This document shows positions 35,856-44,775 of a stretch of 64,000 nt of DNA, piece after piece (the first letter of the stretch is position 1; each line of letters begins with the position of its first letter). A model generated the notes under the pieces. It did not search any database, was not told the DNA's origin, and saw only the letters and a list, made by a program, of their open reading frames with translations. The position numbers were made by a program, and so were the translations under genes. The DNA lies in contig NZ_LUUB01000120.1 in NCBI RefSeq assembly GCF_001641635.1, positions 1 to 64,000 on the forward strand, written 5' to 3'. Source of the stretch: Bradyrhizobium centrolobii (GTDB lineage: Bacteria; Pseudomonadota; Alphaproteobacteria; Rhizobiales; Xanthobacteraceae).

Positions 35856-36720
35856 TCGAACCTCTCCCAGCGTTCACCGAACAGCCCGCGCGGGCGGATG
35901 AGGAGAATGGCGGCCATCAGAATGTACATGGCGGCTCCCGACCATTCCGGTTGGAACTGAATGGTCATGGCCGTGGTTATGCCGACCAGGAGGCCAGCCA
36001 CGATGGCGCCGAGGAAGGAGCCGAGACCGCCGATGGTCACGATGACGAAGGCGGGCATGATGGCGCCGGCGGCCATCGACGGCGTGATGGTCCAGAGCGG
36101 CGCCGCCAGCAATCCGCCGAGGCCGGCGAGCAGGCAGCCGATGCTGAACACCCCGGTGAAGACGATCGGCAGGTTGATGCCGAGCAGGCCGACCATCTCG
36201 GGATCGCGCGATCCGGCGCGGATGATCCGACCATAGGGCGTGTAGGCGAGAAACGCCCAGAACAGCACGAGCACGAGGACCGTCGTGGCCAGCACGAACA
36301 TCCGGTACTTGGTGATCAGGATCGGGCCATATTCGACGAAGCCCGCGAGGAATTTTGGCGCGGCAAACGGCACCGGCGCGCCGCCGAAGATCAGCCGCAG
36401 CACGGCCTCTGCCAACAGCGCGAGGGCGAAGGTCAGGATCAGTCCGAGCAGCGGCTCGTTGCCGTAGAGATGCCGGATCAGGACCATCTCGACGACCACG
36501 CCGATCAGGCCGGTCAGCAGGGGAGCCACGAGCGCGGCCCACCAGCCGAATTCCTTGTTCAGGGCATAGCGAGATAGGCTCCGATCGCGAAGAAGGCGCC
36601 ATGGGCAAAATTGACGATGCCGAGCATCCCGAAGATGATCGACAGGCCGATCGCGATCAGCACATAGAGGAAGCCCAGCACCAGGCCATTGACGGCCTGC
36701 GACAGGATCATATCGAGCAT
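35852..36720 (-). pseudogene. Branched-chain-type ABC permease LivH, interrupted by one frameshift
   Basis: The N-terminal part (36559-36720) reads MLDMILSQAVNGLVLGFLYV then GIVNFAHGAFFAIGAYLA and stops. The rest continues in the next frame as YALNKEFGWWAALVAPLLTG through to IRPRGLFGERWERFE (35852). Restoring one base near 36566-36570 gives a normal LivH of about 289 aa with all helices. Everything else is intact and the operon around it looks functional, so a sequencing error is as likely as a real lesion. If real, the transporter lacks one permease. Confidence 0.8.
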
Positions 36721-36798
36721 GGCGTCATCCGTTGTTAGGGCACGTCGCACGATGCCGCGGCCATCGGCCGTGACATCGTGCGACGCTTTGAAACGACG

Positions 36799-38061
36799 TC
36801 AGAGCGTGTCCATCTTGCAGGCGCTGTCGGCCTGCGCGCCGAAGGCCTTGGCGATGTCGTCCGGCGTCTTCGGCAGTTCGGCCTTGACGTCGAAATAGTC
36901 CCACTTGTCGGTGATCTTCGGGTGGATGCCCGCAACGAGGAGCCGGCTCGTCATCTGATGGTCGAAGTCGCGGTAGCCGATGTCCATGTCGCCGCGTCGA
37001 TACTTCCAGCTCTCGAGCGCCTGGACGATGGCGCCGGGCTCGGTCGATTTCGCCACCTCGATGGAGTCGAGCAGGCTCTTCATGCCGAGCCAGCCCATCC
37101 AGGCCTTGTCGGCGGCCGGCCGGCTGTATTTCTTCTCGTAAGCCGCCGCCATAGCCTGTTCCTCGGGCGAATTGTTCGGATTCCTGTACCACCAGGTGAT
37201 GGTGTAGAGGCCGTCGGCGGCCTCGGGGCCGACACCCCACAGATCGGTGTTGCCGACCGAAATCTCGGCGAAGGGAATCTTGCCCTTCATGCCGAGCTCG
37301 CTCCACTGCTTGAGGAAGGTGGTGAGGTCGCTGGCGGCAATGCCGCCGATCACGACATCGGGCTTGGCGGCGCGGATCTTCAGGATGAACGACGAATAAT
37401 CCGGCGTTCCGACCGGGACTTCGTCGGCGCCGACGACCGTGCCGCCATTGGCGGTGATGTAGTCGGTGAAGGCGCGCTTGATGTCCTGGCCGAATGCGTA
37501 GGACGCGGTCAGCAGGTACCACTTCTTGCCGATCGACGCGCAATAGGGCGCAAGAATGCGCGCGTGCACGTCAACCGGCGGCTGGAGGCGGAAGGTGTAT
37601 TTGTTGCAGGATTTGCCGGTCAGATCGCCGGTGGCCGCATTCGCCGCGACGTAGGGGATCTTGGCCTTCTTGGCGACCGACGAGATCGCAAGCGCGAACG
37701 ACGACAGCGCACCGCCGACCATTCCGACGACCTTCTGCTCGCCGACGAGGCGCTCCGCGCTCTGCTGCGCGCCCTGCGGATTGGGTTCATCCAGCCAGAC
37801 GATCTCCGCGGGCCGTCCCAGAAGCGTGTTGTTGCGTTGTTCCAGCGCGAGCATGCCGCCCTGGGCGAGATATTCCGCCTGATCGACGATCGATCCGGTC
37901 TTGGCCCAGATCATGCCGATCTTGATCGGTTCGGCGGCGGCGGCGTTGCCGATATAGGGCATGCCGAGGCGCGATGCGGCGAGCGATGTGGCGCCCAGCA
38001 GCAATCCGCGCCGGCCGATGCGTAAGCCTGTCGTTGCGAGCGCTTTCTTCTGTTCGGTCAT
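36799..38061 (-). CDS. ABC transporter substrate-binding protein (branched-chain type)
   Basis: A 420-aa periplasmic type I binding protein. A twin-arginine signal is visible (IGRRGLLLGATSLAASRLG). The mature part starts EPIKIGMIWAKTGSIVDQAE and has GMVGGALSSFALAIS and SYAFGQDIKRAFTDYI. The start at 38061 is preceded by GGGGAGGATC. It heads the minus-strand operon (livH, livMGF, aroE-like, flavoproteins), and a strong operator lies just upstream. Such proteins often bind aromatic or alicyclic acids as well as amino acids. Confidence 0.9.
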   Translation of the reverse strand: MTEQKKALATTGLRIGRRGLLLGATSLAASRLGMPYIGNAAAAEPIKIGMIWAKTGSIVDQAEYLAQGGMLALEQRNNTLLGRPAEIVWLDEPNPQGAQQSAERLVGEQKVVGMVGGALSSFALAISSVAKKAKIPYVAANAATGDLTGKSCNKYTFRLQPPVDVHARILAPYCASIGKKWYLLTASYAFGQDIKRAFTDYITANGGTVVGADEVPVGTPDYSSFILKIRAAKPDVVIGGIAASDLTTFLKQWSELGMKGKIPFAEISVGNTDLWGVGPEAADGLYTITWWYRNPNNSPEEQAMAAAYEKKYSRPAADKAWMGWLGMKSLLDSIEVAKSTEPGAIVQALESWKYRRGDMDIGYRDFDHQMTSRLLVAGIHPKITDKWDYFDVKAELPKTPDDIAKAFGAQADSACKMDTL

Positions 38062-38141
38062 TTTCGATCCTCCCCTTTCCCAAAAACCAGTCATTGCCGG
38101 TCGGCCGTACATGCGGCTCTTGCCGGAGGCCCTAACATGAC

Positions 38142-38189
38142 TGGAATTGGATTCCAATATCTAAAATTGAAAATTGGAATCCAATTCCA
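38142..38189. promoter_or_regulatory. Double palindromic operator between the ABC operon and the Gfo/Idh-IclR operon
   Basis: Two perfect 17-bp inverted arms, TGGAATTGGATTCCAAT (38142-38158) and ATTGGAATCCAATTCCA (38173-38189), are separated by 14 bp. Each arm is itself built of TTGGA-N-TCCAA half-sites, so the region offers two dimer sites about 31 bp apart. This resembles IclR-family operators (TGGAA..TTCCA). The IclR gene at 39305, in the divergent operon, is the obvious candidate regulator. Confidence 0.75.
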
Positions 38190-38252
38190 ATTTTGGAAGG
38201 CGCGTGCTAGAAGCCGTTCCGAAGCAATGCCGGTTGATGGGAGGAGCGTGGG

Positions 38253-39308
38253 ATGACGAAGGTCGCGGTGGCAGTGTTCGGCGCTGGCGCGATCGGGCGG
38301 GCCCATGTCGAAACCATGCGCCGTCTGGACTCCTGCGCGCTCGCAGCAATTGCCGAACCTTCAGCTGCGGGAAGAGCTTATGCGGAGGGCCTCGGCGTGC
38401 CCTGGTACGCGGACCCGCACGATCTGTTGCGTGAAGTGAAGCCGCAGGCGGCGGTCATCGCCACGCCGAATGCGACGCATCGCGAGCTCGCAATCGCCTG
38501 TATCGAGCGCGGCATCGTGCCGCTGGTCGAGAAGCCGATCGCAAGTACGCTTGAGGATGCGGCCGCAATCGCGGTCGCGTCCGAGCGCGCAAACCTTCCC
38601 GTCCTGGTCGGGCATCATCGGCGGCACAATCCGATCATCCGCCGGGCGCGCGCGATGATCGCCGAGGGTGCGCTCGGCCGTCTGACCAACGCGACCGTGC
38701 TCTATACCTTCTACAAGCCCGCCGACTATTTCGAGATGGCATGGCGGCGCGAGCCCGGCGGCGGGCCTGTGCTTATCAACCTCATTCACGAGATCGACCT
38801 GATCCGTCATCTCTGCGGCGAGATCGTATCGGTTCAGGCAATCGCGTCGAACGCGGTCCGCGGCTTTGACGTCGAGGACAGTGCCGCCGTCCTGTTGCGC
38901 CTCGCCAATGGCGCGCTGGTGACGCTGAACCTCAGCGACACCGCGGCCACGCCCTGGAGCTGGGACCTTGCAAGCGGCGAGAGTCCGAATTATCCGCCAC
39001 AGCCCGTCGCGGTGCAGACGCATTTCCTGAGTGGCAGCGAAGGCTCGCTGGCGCTGCCGACGCTCGACCATTGGCACTATGCTTCGGGCAAGAGCTGGTT
39101 CGCCCCGATCAGGCGTGACAGCGTGAGGTTCGAACGTGGCGATCCCTACCGAGCCCAGCTCGACCATCTGGCGCGGGTGGTTCGCGGCGAGGAACGGCCG
39201 CTGATTACCGCGCGCGACGGCGCGCTGACGCTGCGGGCCACAATGGCTGTTCACAAAGCCGCCAAAACCGGCCAGATAGTGCGCCCTGATCAGGAGATGG
39301 AATTGTGA
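38253..39308 (+). CDS. Gfo/Idh/MocA family oxidoreductase
   Basis: A 351-aa NAD(P)-dependent dehydrogenase: VAVFGAGAIGRAHVETM cofactor loop, VIATPNATH and the catalytic Lys in PLVEKPIAS, then GGGPVLINLIHEIDLIRHLC in the C-terminal domain. Family members oxidise sugar, inositol or quinate-like cyclic alcohols. The ATG at 38253 follows GGGAGGAG. The stop overlaps the IclR start (GTGA), so both are co-translated. It is divergent from the ABC operon across the double operator. Confidence 0.9.
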   Translation: MTKVAVAVFGAGAIGRAHVETMRRLDSCALAAIAEPSAAGRAYAEGLGVPWYADPHDLLREVKPQAAVIATPNATHRELAIACIERGIVPLVEKPIASTLEDAAAIAVASERANLPVLVGHHRRHNPIIRRARAMIAEGALGRLTNATVLYTFYKPADYFEMAWRREPGGGPVLINLIHEIDLIRHLCGEIVSVQAIASNAVRGFDVEDSAAVLLRLANGALVTLNLSDTAATPWSWDLASGESPNYPPQPVAVQTHFLSGSEGSLALPTLDHWHYASGKSWFAPIRRDSVRFERGDPYRAQLDHLARVVRGEERPLITARDGALTLRATMAVHKAAKTGQIVRPDQEMEL

Positions 39309-40171
39309 ATCAGGACGCCCTGATGCTGAAGAACCCGGAGTCCGGCGACGCGCCGAGCGGCCTTTTGGAGCGCACCCTCGGCGTGCTTGAGCTGCTCGCG
39401 ACCAACGCCCACGGCATGCTGCTGTTCGAGATTGCCGACTCCCTGCACATCCCGCGCAGCGCCACGCATCGCGTACTGACAAGCCTGATCGAGCACGGCT
39501 ACGTCAAGCAGGAGCGCGAGCAGGGCGCCTATCAGCTCACCGCCAAGATCGCATCGCTTGCCTTCACTTTCCTCGCTGGCAGCGGCATCACCGATTTCGC
39601 CCAGCCGCTGCTCGATCGTCTGGCGCGGGAGAGTGGCGAACTGGTGCGCCTTGCCATGATCGACGGGCGCGAGCTCGTCTGGGTCGCCAAGGCGCAAGGC
39701 TCGCCCGCCGGCCTGCGCTACGACCCGGACATGGGGCAGGTCGGCCGCCTGTCCTGCTCGGCGAGCGGTCACGCCTGGCTATCCTGTCTTTCCGACGATG
39801 ACGCGCGCGCACTCGTCGAAAAGCAGGGCTACGGATTGCGCAAGGACTACGGCCCGCGCGCGCCGGAAAGCTGGCCGGCACTGCAGAAGTATCTGCGTCA
39901 GACCCGCAAGCGGGGAGTCAGCCTCTGCCTGCAGACCTATACGCCCTGGATGAACGCGACCGCTGCTCCGATCCGCCATCCCAAGACCAAGGAGGTGACC
40001 GGTGCCGTCGTCATCGCCGGTCCGCATATTCGCCTCTCCGAAGAGCGAATGCTCGAGCTGGCGCCGGCGCTGGTGCAGACCGCGCAGGAGCTTTCGATGG
40101 CGACGCTCGCCTCGCCTGGCCTTCAGGGCGGGCGGCCTCACGGCAGCTTCTTCGACACGAATGCATCCTGA
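39305..40171 (+). CDS. IclR-family transcriptional regulator
   Basis: A 288-aa regulator with an N-terminal winged HTH (LLFEIADSLHIPRSATHRVL) and a C-terminal effector GAF-like domain (GELVRLAMIDGRELVWVAK, GRLSCSASGHAWLSCL, VTGAVVIAGP). The start is GTG, overlapping the stop of the Gfo/Idh gene. IclR proteins of this kind often control aromatic or hydroaromatic acid degradation (PcaR/PobR relatives). The palindromes at 38142-38189 are probable targets. Confidence 0.9.
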   Translation: MNQDALMLKNPESGDAPSGLLERTLGVLELLATNAHGMLLFEIADSLHIPRSATHRVLTSLIEHGYVKQEREQGAYQLTAKIASLAFTFLAGSGITDFAQPLLDRLARESGELVRLAMIDGRELVWVAKAQGSPAGLRYDPDMGQVGRLSCSASGHAWLSCLSDDDARALVEKQGYGLRKDYGPRAPESWPALQKYLRQTRKRGVSLCLQTYTPWMNATAAPIRHPKTKEVTGAVVIAGPHIRLSEERMLELAPALVQTAQELSMATLASPGLQGGRPHGSFFDTNAS

Positions 40172-40192
40172 GCAATGCGAGTCCTGAGTACG

Positions 40193-41086
40193 ATGCGGAT
40201 TTTGATCACGGGCGGTGGTGGCTTCATTGGTGCATGGCTGGCGCGTTGTCTGGCCGATGGTGGGCATCAGCTTCGCGTCTTCGAGCCGGTCGAGTGTACG
40301 GCGCTATTCAATAAAATCGTGGGGAGCGCCGCCGCGGCGGTGGATTGGCGCCTCGGCGATATCGCCGATGCGAACGCGGTGCGCGCTGCTGCCGAGGGCT
40401 GCGACGCAATCATTCATCTGGCCGGCGTCCTGACGCCGGCGTGCAAGGCCGATCCCGCGCGCGGCGCGATGATCAATCTGGTCGGAACGCTGAATGTCTT
40501 CAATGCGGCACAGGCGCTGGGCATCCGGCGCATCGTGTTCACGAGCAGCGCCGGCGTCTACGGTCCTGACGATGCCACGACGCCGCATCCGATCACGCAT
40601 TACGGCACCTTCAAGCTGGCTTGCGAGGGCAGTGCGCGCGCCTATTGGGAGGATCACGGCATCGCCAGCGTCGGTTTCCGGCCCTACATCGTCTATGGCT
40701 TTGGCCGCGAGACCGGGTCGACCGCAGGGCCTTCGCTCGCCTGTCGCGCGGCCGCGCGGGGAGAGAGCTACGTGATCCCATATTCCAGCACCGCGGGCCT
40801 TGTGTTTGTCGACGATGTGGTCGCCGCCTACGAGGCGGCGCTGCTGCGCGAACCCGATGGCGCGCATGTCTTCAACCTGCCTGGCGAGGTGGTGTCGAAC
40901 GACGACGTCGTTGCCGCCGTGAGAACCGTGGTCCCGGATGCGAAGATTGGCATCGACGGACCCGAGCTTCCTTTTGCCGAGGACATCGGGGAGGGCGATC
41001 TGCGGCGCGTGTTTCCGCACCTGCCTGCGACGTCACTGCGGGACGGCATTCGCCGCACGATCGAGCTTTATCGGGAAAAGCCATGA
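40193..41086 (+). CDS. NAD-dependent epimerase/dehydratase family protein
   Basis: A 297-aa extended SDR: ILITGGGGFIGAWLARCLAD, IIHLAGVLTPA, FTSSAGVYGPDD and HYGTFKLACE, whose YxxxK holds the catalytic residues. I start at MRILITGG (40193); an ATG six codons upstream is possible. The stop overlaps the next gene's start by 4 bp (ATGA). It is third in the plus-strand operon after the Gfo/Idh and IclR genes. Confidence 0.88.
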   Translation: MRILITGGGGFIGAWLARCLADGGHQLRVFEPVECTALFNKIVGSAAAAVDWRLGDIADANAVRAAAEGCDAIIHLAGVLTPACKADPARGAMINLVGTLNVFNAAQALGIRRIVFTSSAGVYGPDDATTPHPITHYGTFKLACEGSARAYWEDHGIASVGFRPYIVYGFGRETGSTAGPSLACRAAARGESYVIPYSSTAGLVFVDDVVAAYEAALLREPDGAHVFNLPGEVVSNDDVVAAVRTVVPDAKIGIDGPELPFAEDIGEGDLRRVFPHLPATSLRDGIRRTIELYREKP

Positions 41087-41913
41087 CGATCCCGGTGCTT
41101 GGTGCTCATACGTTCGGCTTCGCCTGGGATTGCGTCGCGGAGGAAGCCGTCGAGCAACTCGCCACTGCTGGCTATCGCACCGTTCAACTGATGGCGACGC
41201 CGCCGCATTTCGATCCCTGGCGACAGGACGCCGTACGCACGCGGCGGATCGGCGCGCTCATCGAGCGCTACGGCTTGTCCTTGCTGGCGCTCGATCTCGC
41301 CAGCAGCGACATCAATCTTGCGAGCCCGTCGGCCGATGTGGTCGATTTCGCCGTCAAAGCCTATATGTCTGCAATCGATCGCGCCGCCGAGCTTGGCGCG
41401 CGCTGGATCTGTGTCGGCTCCGGACGGCGGCATGCGTTGCTGGCAAAGGCGAACGATCGCCTGATGACGAGCTTTTGTGCGGCCTTCGCCCGCATCCATG
41501 ACAAGGCACAGCGCGCCGGCGTTCCGATCATTCTCGAAAACCACCCGCAGGGGCTTCTGGCTAGCGCGAGCGATATCATCCGTTTCCTCGATGCCGAAGG
41601 CTATGGCGACATGCCGGTGATCTATGACGTCGCCAACGCATTTGCGATTGGTGAAGATCCGGTCGAGGGTCTGACGAGCCTGTGGCCGCGCCTCGGTATC
41701 GTTCATCTCTCCGACGGCCCGAACGGGCAGTGGCGGCACGATCCGATCGGCACCGGCGAGATCGACTTTGCGGCCATTGCTGCGCTGTTGAGGCAGCGGA
41801 GCTACGGGGGCAAGATCGTCCTCGAGATCCTGTCGGAACGGCCACTGGTCGATCTCGACGCGGGCGCTGCCAGTCTGAAAGAGCAGGGGCTGGCCTTTAC
41901 GCTCGGCTCTTGA
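41083..41913 (+). CDS. Sugar-phosphate isomerase/epimerase family TIM barrel (2)
   Basis: A 276-aa xylose-isomerase-like barrel: VLGAHTFGFAWDCVAEEAVE, ARWICVGSGRRHAL, PIILENHPQGLLAS with the metal-binding Glu, VIYDVANAFAIGEDP, GIVHLSDGPNGQWRH and IVLEILSE. The metal-site Glu/Asp/His/Glu set appears complete. It differs strongly from the barrel at 27544, so the two probably act on different intermediates. It ends 17 bp inside the convergent AraC gene. Confidence 0.85.
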   Translation: MTIPVLGAHTFGFAWDCVAEEAVEQLATAGYRTVQLMATPPHFDPWRQDAVRTRRIGALIERYGLSLLALDLASSDINLASPSADVVDFAVKAYMSAIDRAAELGARWICVGSGRRHALLAKANDRLMTSFCAAFARIHDKAQRAGVPIILENHPQGLLASASDIIRFLDAEGYGDMPVIYDVANAFAIGEDPVEGLTSLWPRLGIVHLSDGPNGQWRHDPIGTGEIDFAAIAALLRQRSYGGKIVLEILSERPLVDLDAGAASLKEQGLAFTLGS

Positions 41914-42826
41914 CCGCTCCGGTCGATGGTGCGGAGATGCTGTGGCGGGCGGCGCGGGTCGCGGCTGGCACCAGGTTCTCACGAAAGCGGCCGGGTGGCA
42001 TCCCGACATTGCGCGAGAAGAACCGGTTGAAATAGGCCGGGTCCTCGTAGCCGAGCGCGGCCCCGATCTCGTTCACGGTCATGTCCGAATAGAGCAGGTA
42101 GCGCTTGGCCTCGGTGAGCAGCCGGTCATTGATGAGCTCCAGCGAAGACTTGCCGGTCGTGACTCGGCAACATGCATTGAGGCGCGCCGTCGTCACGCCC
42201 AGTTTGCGCGCGTAGACATCGAGCGGCCGGTGGTCGCGATAATGCTTCTCGACCAACTCGCGAAAGCGCATCACCGTATCCGCATCACGCGCGAAGGCAA
42301 CCGGGCGGGCGCGCTCCTGCTCGAGCAGCCGGCGCACTGCGACCGCGAGCACTTGCAGATAGGCCTTGATGGCGGCGCGCCGGCTTGGTGCGGACCAGAC
42401 GAATTCATGTTCGAGCGAAGCGAACAGGCCGACGAGGTCGATATCATCGCCGATCTGATGCCGAAGAAAGCGGGCCGGGACGTGAAAGCCGTCGACGAGT
42501 TCGGGATCATCGTCGAGTGCGGATTGCAGGAAGGGCGGCGCCACGGTGATGACATGGCCGTCGGTGCCGGGCTTGAAGCGAATGGCGTGGATCGTGAGCG
42601 CCGGAATGACTACCAATGCCGGTGGCTCCAATTCCCAGCTCTCGCCCTCGACCTCGATCGCGCCACCGCCCTTGCTGATGACAAGGATCTGGTGATGGTC
42701 GGGATGTGTATGCGTCCGAATTGTCCAATTGTGTCGGCCACTGCGCACCGGGATCGGCTCGATATGGAGGAATGACGGTTCGACCTTCGGCGCGGCCTCA
42801 TCGTAGAGAAAATAGTGCGGGATCAT
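41897..42826 (-). CDS. AraC-family regulator with N-terminal cupin
   Basis: A 309-aa PobR-like regulator. The cupin sensor has THTHPDHHQILVISKGGGAI and PALVVIPALTIHAIRF. The DNA-binding part has VYARKLGVTTARLNACCRV and VNEIGAALGYEDPAYFNRFF. It is divergent from the third flavoprotein gene at 43008, with two palindromes in the gap, and probably controls that plus-strand operon. Relatives respond to hydroxybenzoate-type acids. Confidence 0.88.
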   Translation of the reverse strand: MIPHYFLYDEAAPKVEPSFLHIEPIPVRSGRHNWTIRTHTHPDHHQILVISKGGGAIEVEGESWELEPPALVVIPALTIHAIRFKPGTDGHVITVAPPFLQSALDDDPELVDGFHVPARFLRHQIGDDIDLVGLFASLEHEFVWSAPSRRAAIKAYLQVLAVAVRRLLEQERARPVAFARDADTVMRFRELVEKHYRDHRPLDVYARKLGVTTARLNACCRVTTGKSSLELINDRLLTEAKRYLLYSDMTVNEIGAALGYEDPAYFNRFFSRNVGMPPGRFRENLVPAATRAARHSISAPSTGAVKSRA

Positions 42827-42876
42827 GCCGGCGGTTCCCTCGGCGGCGTCTCCCCGCGATTGCCGTTCGCTGCGCC

Positions 42877-42912
42877 GTACTTACGAAAAGTACAATACGA
42901 AAGGAGTTTCGT
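42877..42912. promoter_or_regulatory. Two inverted repeats in the araC-flavoprotein gap
   Basis: GTACTT-ACGAA-AAGTAC (42877-42893) and ACGAAA-GGAG-TTTCGT (42897-42912) are perfect 6-bp-arm palindromes 4 bp apart. They lie about 50-85 bp from the AraC start and about 95 bp before the flavoprotein start. They are candidate binding sites of the AraC or another local regulator. Confidence 0.5.
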
Positions 42913-43007
42913 CCATTGGCGGAGCATGCTGCCGCGCCTATTCAGAGCCGGTGCATCGGCACGTTCGCAATAAGCAACGGTCGGGGATGCCGCCGGAGGG
43001 AACGCAA

Positions 43008-44711
43008 ATGCCGCAACGGGAGCGTGATCTGTCGTGCGACGTGCTGGTCGTGGGATCGGGCGCCGGCGGATTGTCCACCGCGATCACCGCCCGGAAGGCC
43101 GGGCTCGATGTGATCATCATCGAGAAGGATCAGTATTTCGGCGGCACGACCGCCTTCTCCGGCGGCGTGCTCTGGATCCCCGGCAACCGGCATGCTCGCG
43201 ATGCCGGCGTGACCGACAGCCGAGAAGCCGCGCGCACCTATCTCAAGCATGAGACCGGCAATCACTTCGACGATGCCGCGATCGATGCCTTCCTCGACGC
43301 CGGTCCGCGAATGCTCGACTTCTTCGAGAAGGAGACCGAGGCGAAGTTCATTCTCTCCGCCTATCCCGACTATCACCCGGATGTCGAAGGCGGCGCGAAG
43401 CTCGGCCGCTCGGTCACGGCGGCGCCTTACGATGCCCGTGCGCTGGGTGAGGACATCAGGCGGTTGCGGCCGCCGCTCGAGACCATCACCTTCATCGGGA
43501 TGATGTTCAACTCGTCCAACGACGAGCTGAAGCATTTCTTCCGCGTGACGAGGTCGCTGACCTCCGCGATCTATGTCGCGAAGCGGCTTGCCAGCCACCT
43601 CAAGGACCTCCTGCTGTATCGTCGCGGCGTCAAGATCACGAGCGGCAACGCGCTCGTGGCGCGTCTTGCGAAGACCGCATTGGACCTGCGGATTCCGCTG
43701 CTCACGAACACACCGGCGCAGCGGCTGATCGGCGGGAACGGCACTGTTGCCGGAGCGGTCGTGAGCGACGCAAAGGGCGAGTACCGGATCATGGCACGCC
43801 GTGCCGTGGTCCTGGCGAGCGGCGGCTTCCCGCACGATGCCGTGCGCATCGCCCGCGCCTATCCTCACCTCGCGAGGGGTGGGGAACATCTGTCGCCGAC
43901 GCCTGCGGCCAATACGGGTGACGGCATTCGCATGGCAGAGCAGGTCGGCGGTACCTGCGATATCCGCTTCACCAACGCGGCGGCCTGGATGCCGGTGTCG
44001 CGTGTTCGTTTGGGTGAACGCACCGGCGTCTTTCCTCATCTCGTCGATCGCTACAAACCCGGCGTCGTCGCGGTCAATCGGCAAGGACGCCGCTTCACCA
44101 ACGAGTCCGAATCCTATCACGACGTCGGCGCGGCCATGATCGCCGACGGCGCCGGCAGCAAGGAGACGGCGGCGTGGTTGATCTGCGATCACGCGACGAT
44201 CCGGAAGTACGGCCTCGGCTACGCCAAGCCTGCGCCGGTGCCGGTCGGGATCTTCGTGCGCAACGGCTATCTGAAGCGCGGCGCAACCCTGCGCGAGCTT
44301 GCCGGGGCATCCGGCATCGATGCCGACGGCCTGGAGAAGACGGTGCGCGCGTACAATGAGAGCGCAGTTCACGGCATCGACCGCGAGTTCAAGCGCGGCA
44401 GCACTGCCTTCAACCGCTACCTCGGGGACGCCGAGCACAAGCCAAATCCGAATGTCGCTCCGATCGGAGGCGGGCCGTATTACGCGCTGAAGATCATCAT
44501 GGGCGACCTCGGCACGTTCGATGGATTGACCACCGACGTCGTCGGCCGCGTGCTGCTCCGTGACGGCGCCGCCATACCGGGACTGTACGCCGTCGGCAAT
44601 GATCGCGCTTCGATCATGGGCGGCAACTATCCCGGTGCCGGCATCACGCTCGGGCCGATCATGACCTTCGGCTACATCACCGGCCGCCATCTCGCGCGCC
44701 AGCAAGCCTGA
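43008..44711 (+). CDS. FAD-dependent dehydrogenase, KstD/fumarate-reductase type (3)
   Basis: A 567-aa flavoprotein: CDVLVVGSGAGGLSTAITAR and IIEKDQYFGGTTAFSGGVLW bind FAD. GPYYALKIIMGDLGTFDGL has Tyr492, aligned with the KstD catalytic Tyr, then GLYAVGNDRASIMGGNYPGA. It is closer to copy 1 (29017) than to copy 2 (30767). The ATG at 43008 follows GGAGGG. It leads an operon with a second ABC binding protein, a NIPSNAP protein and two SDRs. Confidence 0.86.
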   Translation: MPQRERDLSCDVLVVGSGAGGLSTAITARKAGLDVIIIEKDQYFGGTTAFSGGVLWIPGNRHARDAGVTDSREAARTYLKHETGNHFDDAAIDAFLDAGPRMLDFFEKETEAKFILSAYPDYHPDVEGGAKLGRSVTAAPYDARALGEDIRRLRPPLETITFIGMMFNSSNDELKHFFRVTRSLTSAIYVAKRLASHLKDLLLYRRGVKITSGNALVARLAKTALDLRIPLLTNTPAQRLIGGNGTVAGAVVSDAKGEYRIMARRAVVLASGGFPHDAVRIARAYPHLARGGEHLSPTPAANTGDGIRMAEQVGGTCDIRFTNAAAWMPVSRVRLGERTGVFPHLVDRYKPGVVAVNRQGRRFTNESESYHDVGAAMIADGAGSKETAAWLICDHATIRKYGLGYAKPAPVPVGIFVRNGYLKRGATLRELAGASGIDADGLEKTVRAYNESAVHGIDREFKRGSTAFNRYLGDAEHKPNPNVAPIGGGPYYALKIIMGDLGTFDGLTTDVVGRVLLRDGAAIPGLYAVGNDRASIMGGNYPGAGITLGPIMTFGYITGRHLARQQA

Positions 44712-44775
44712 GATCGTTCACTCGGATCAACAACAGCCCACCCAGCAACGCGGGGGCAGGTGAGGGAGAAGCCAG

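Noticed and set aside
42942..44705. A 587-codon minus-strand frame antisense to flavoprotein 3
   Set aside because: Antisense shadow of a well-supported gene.
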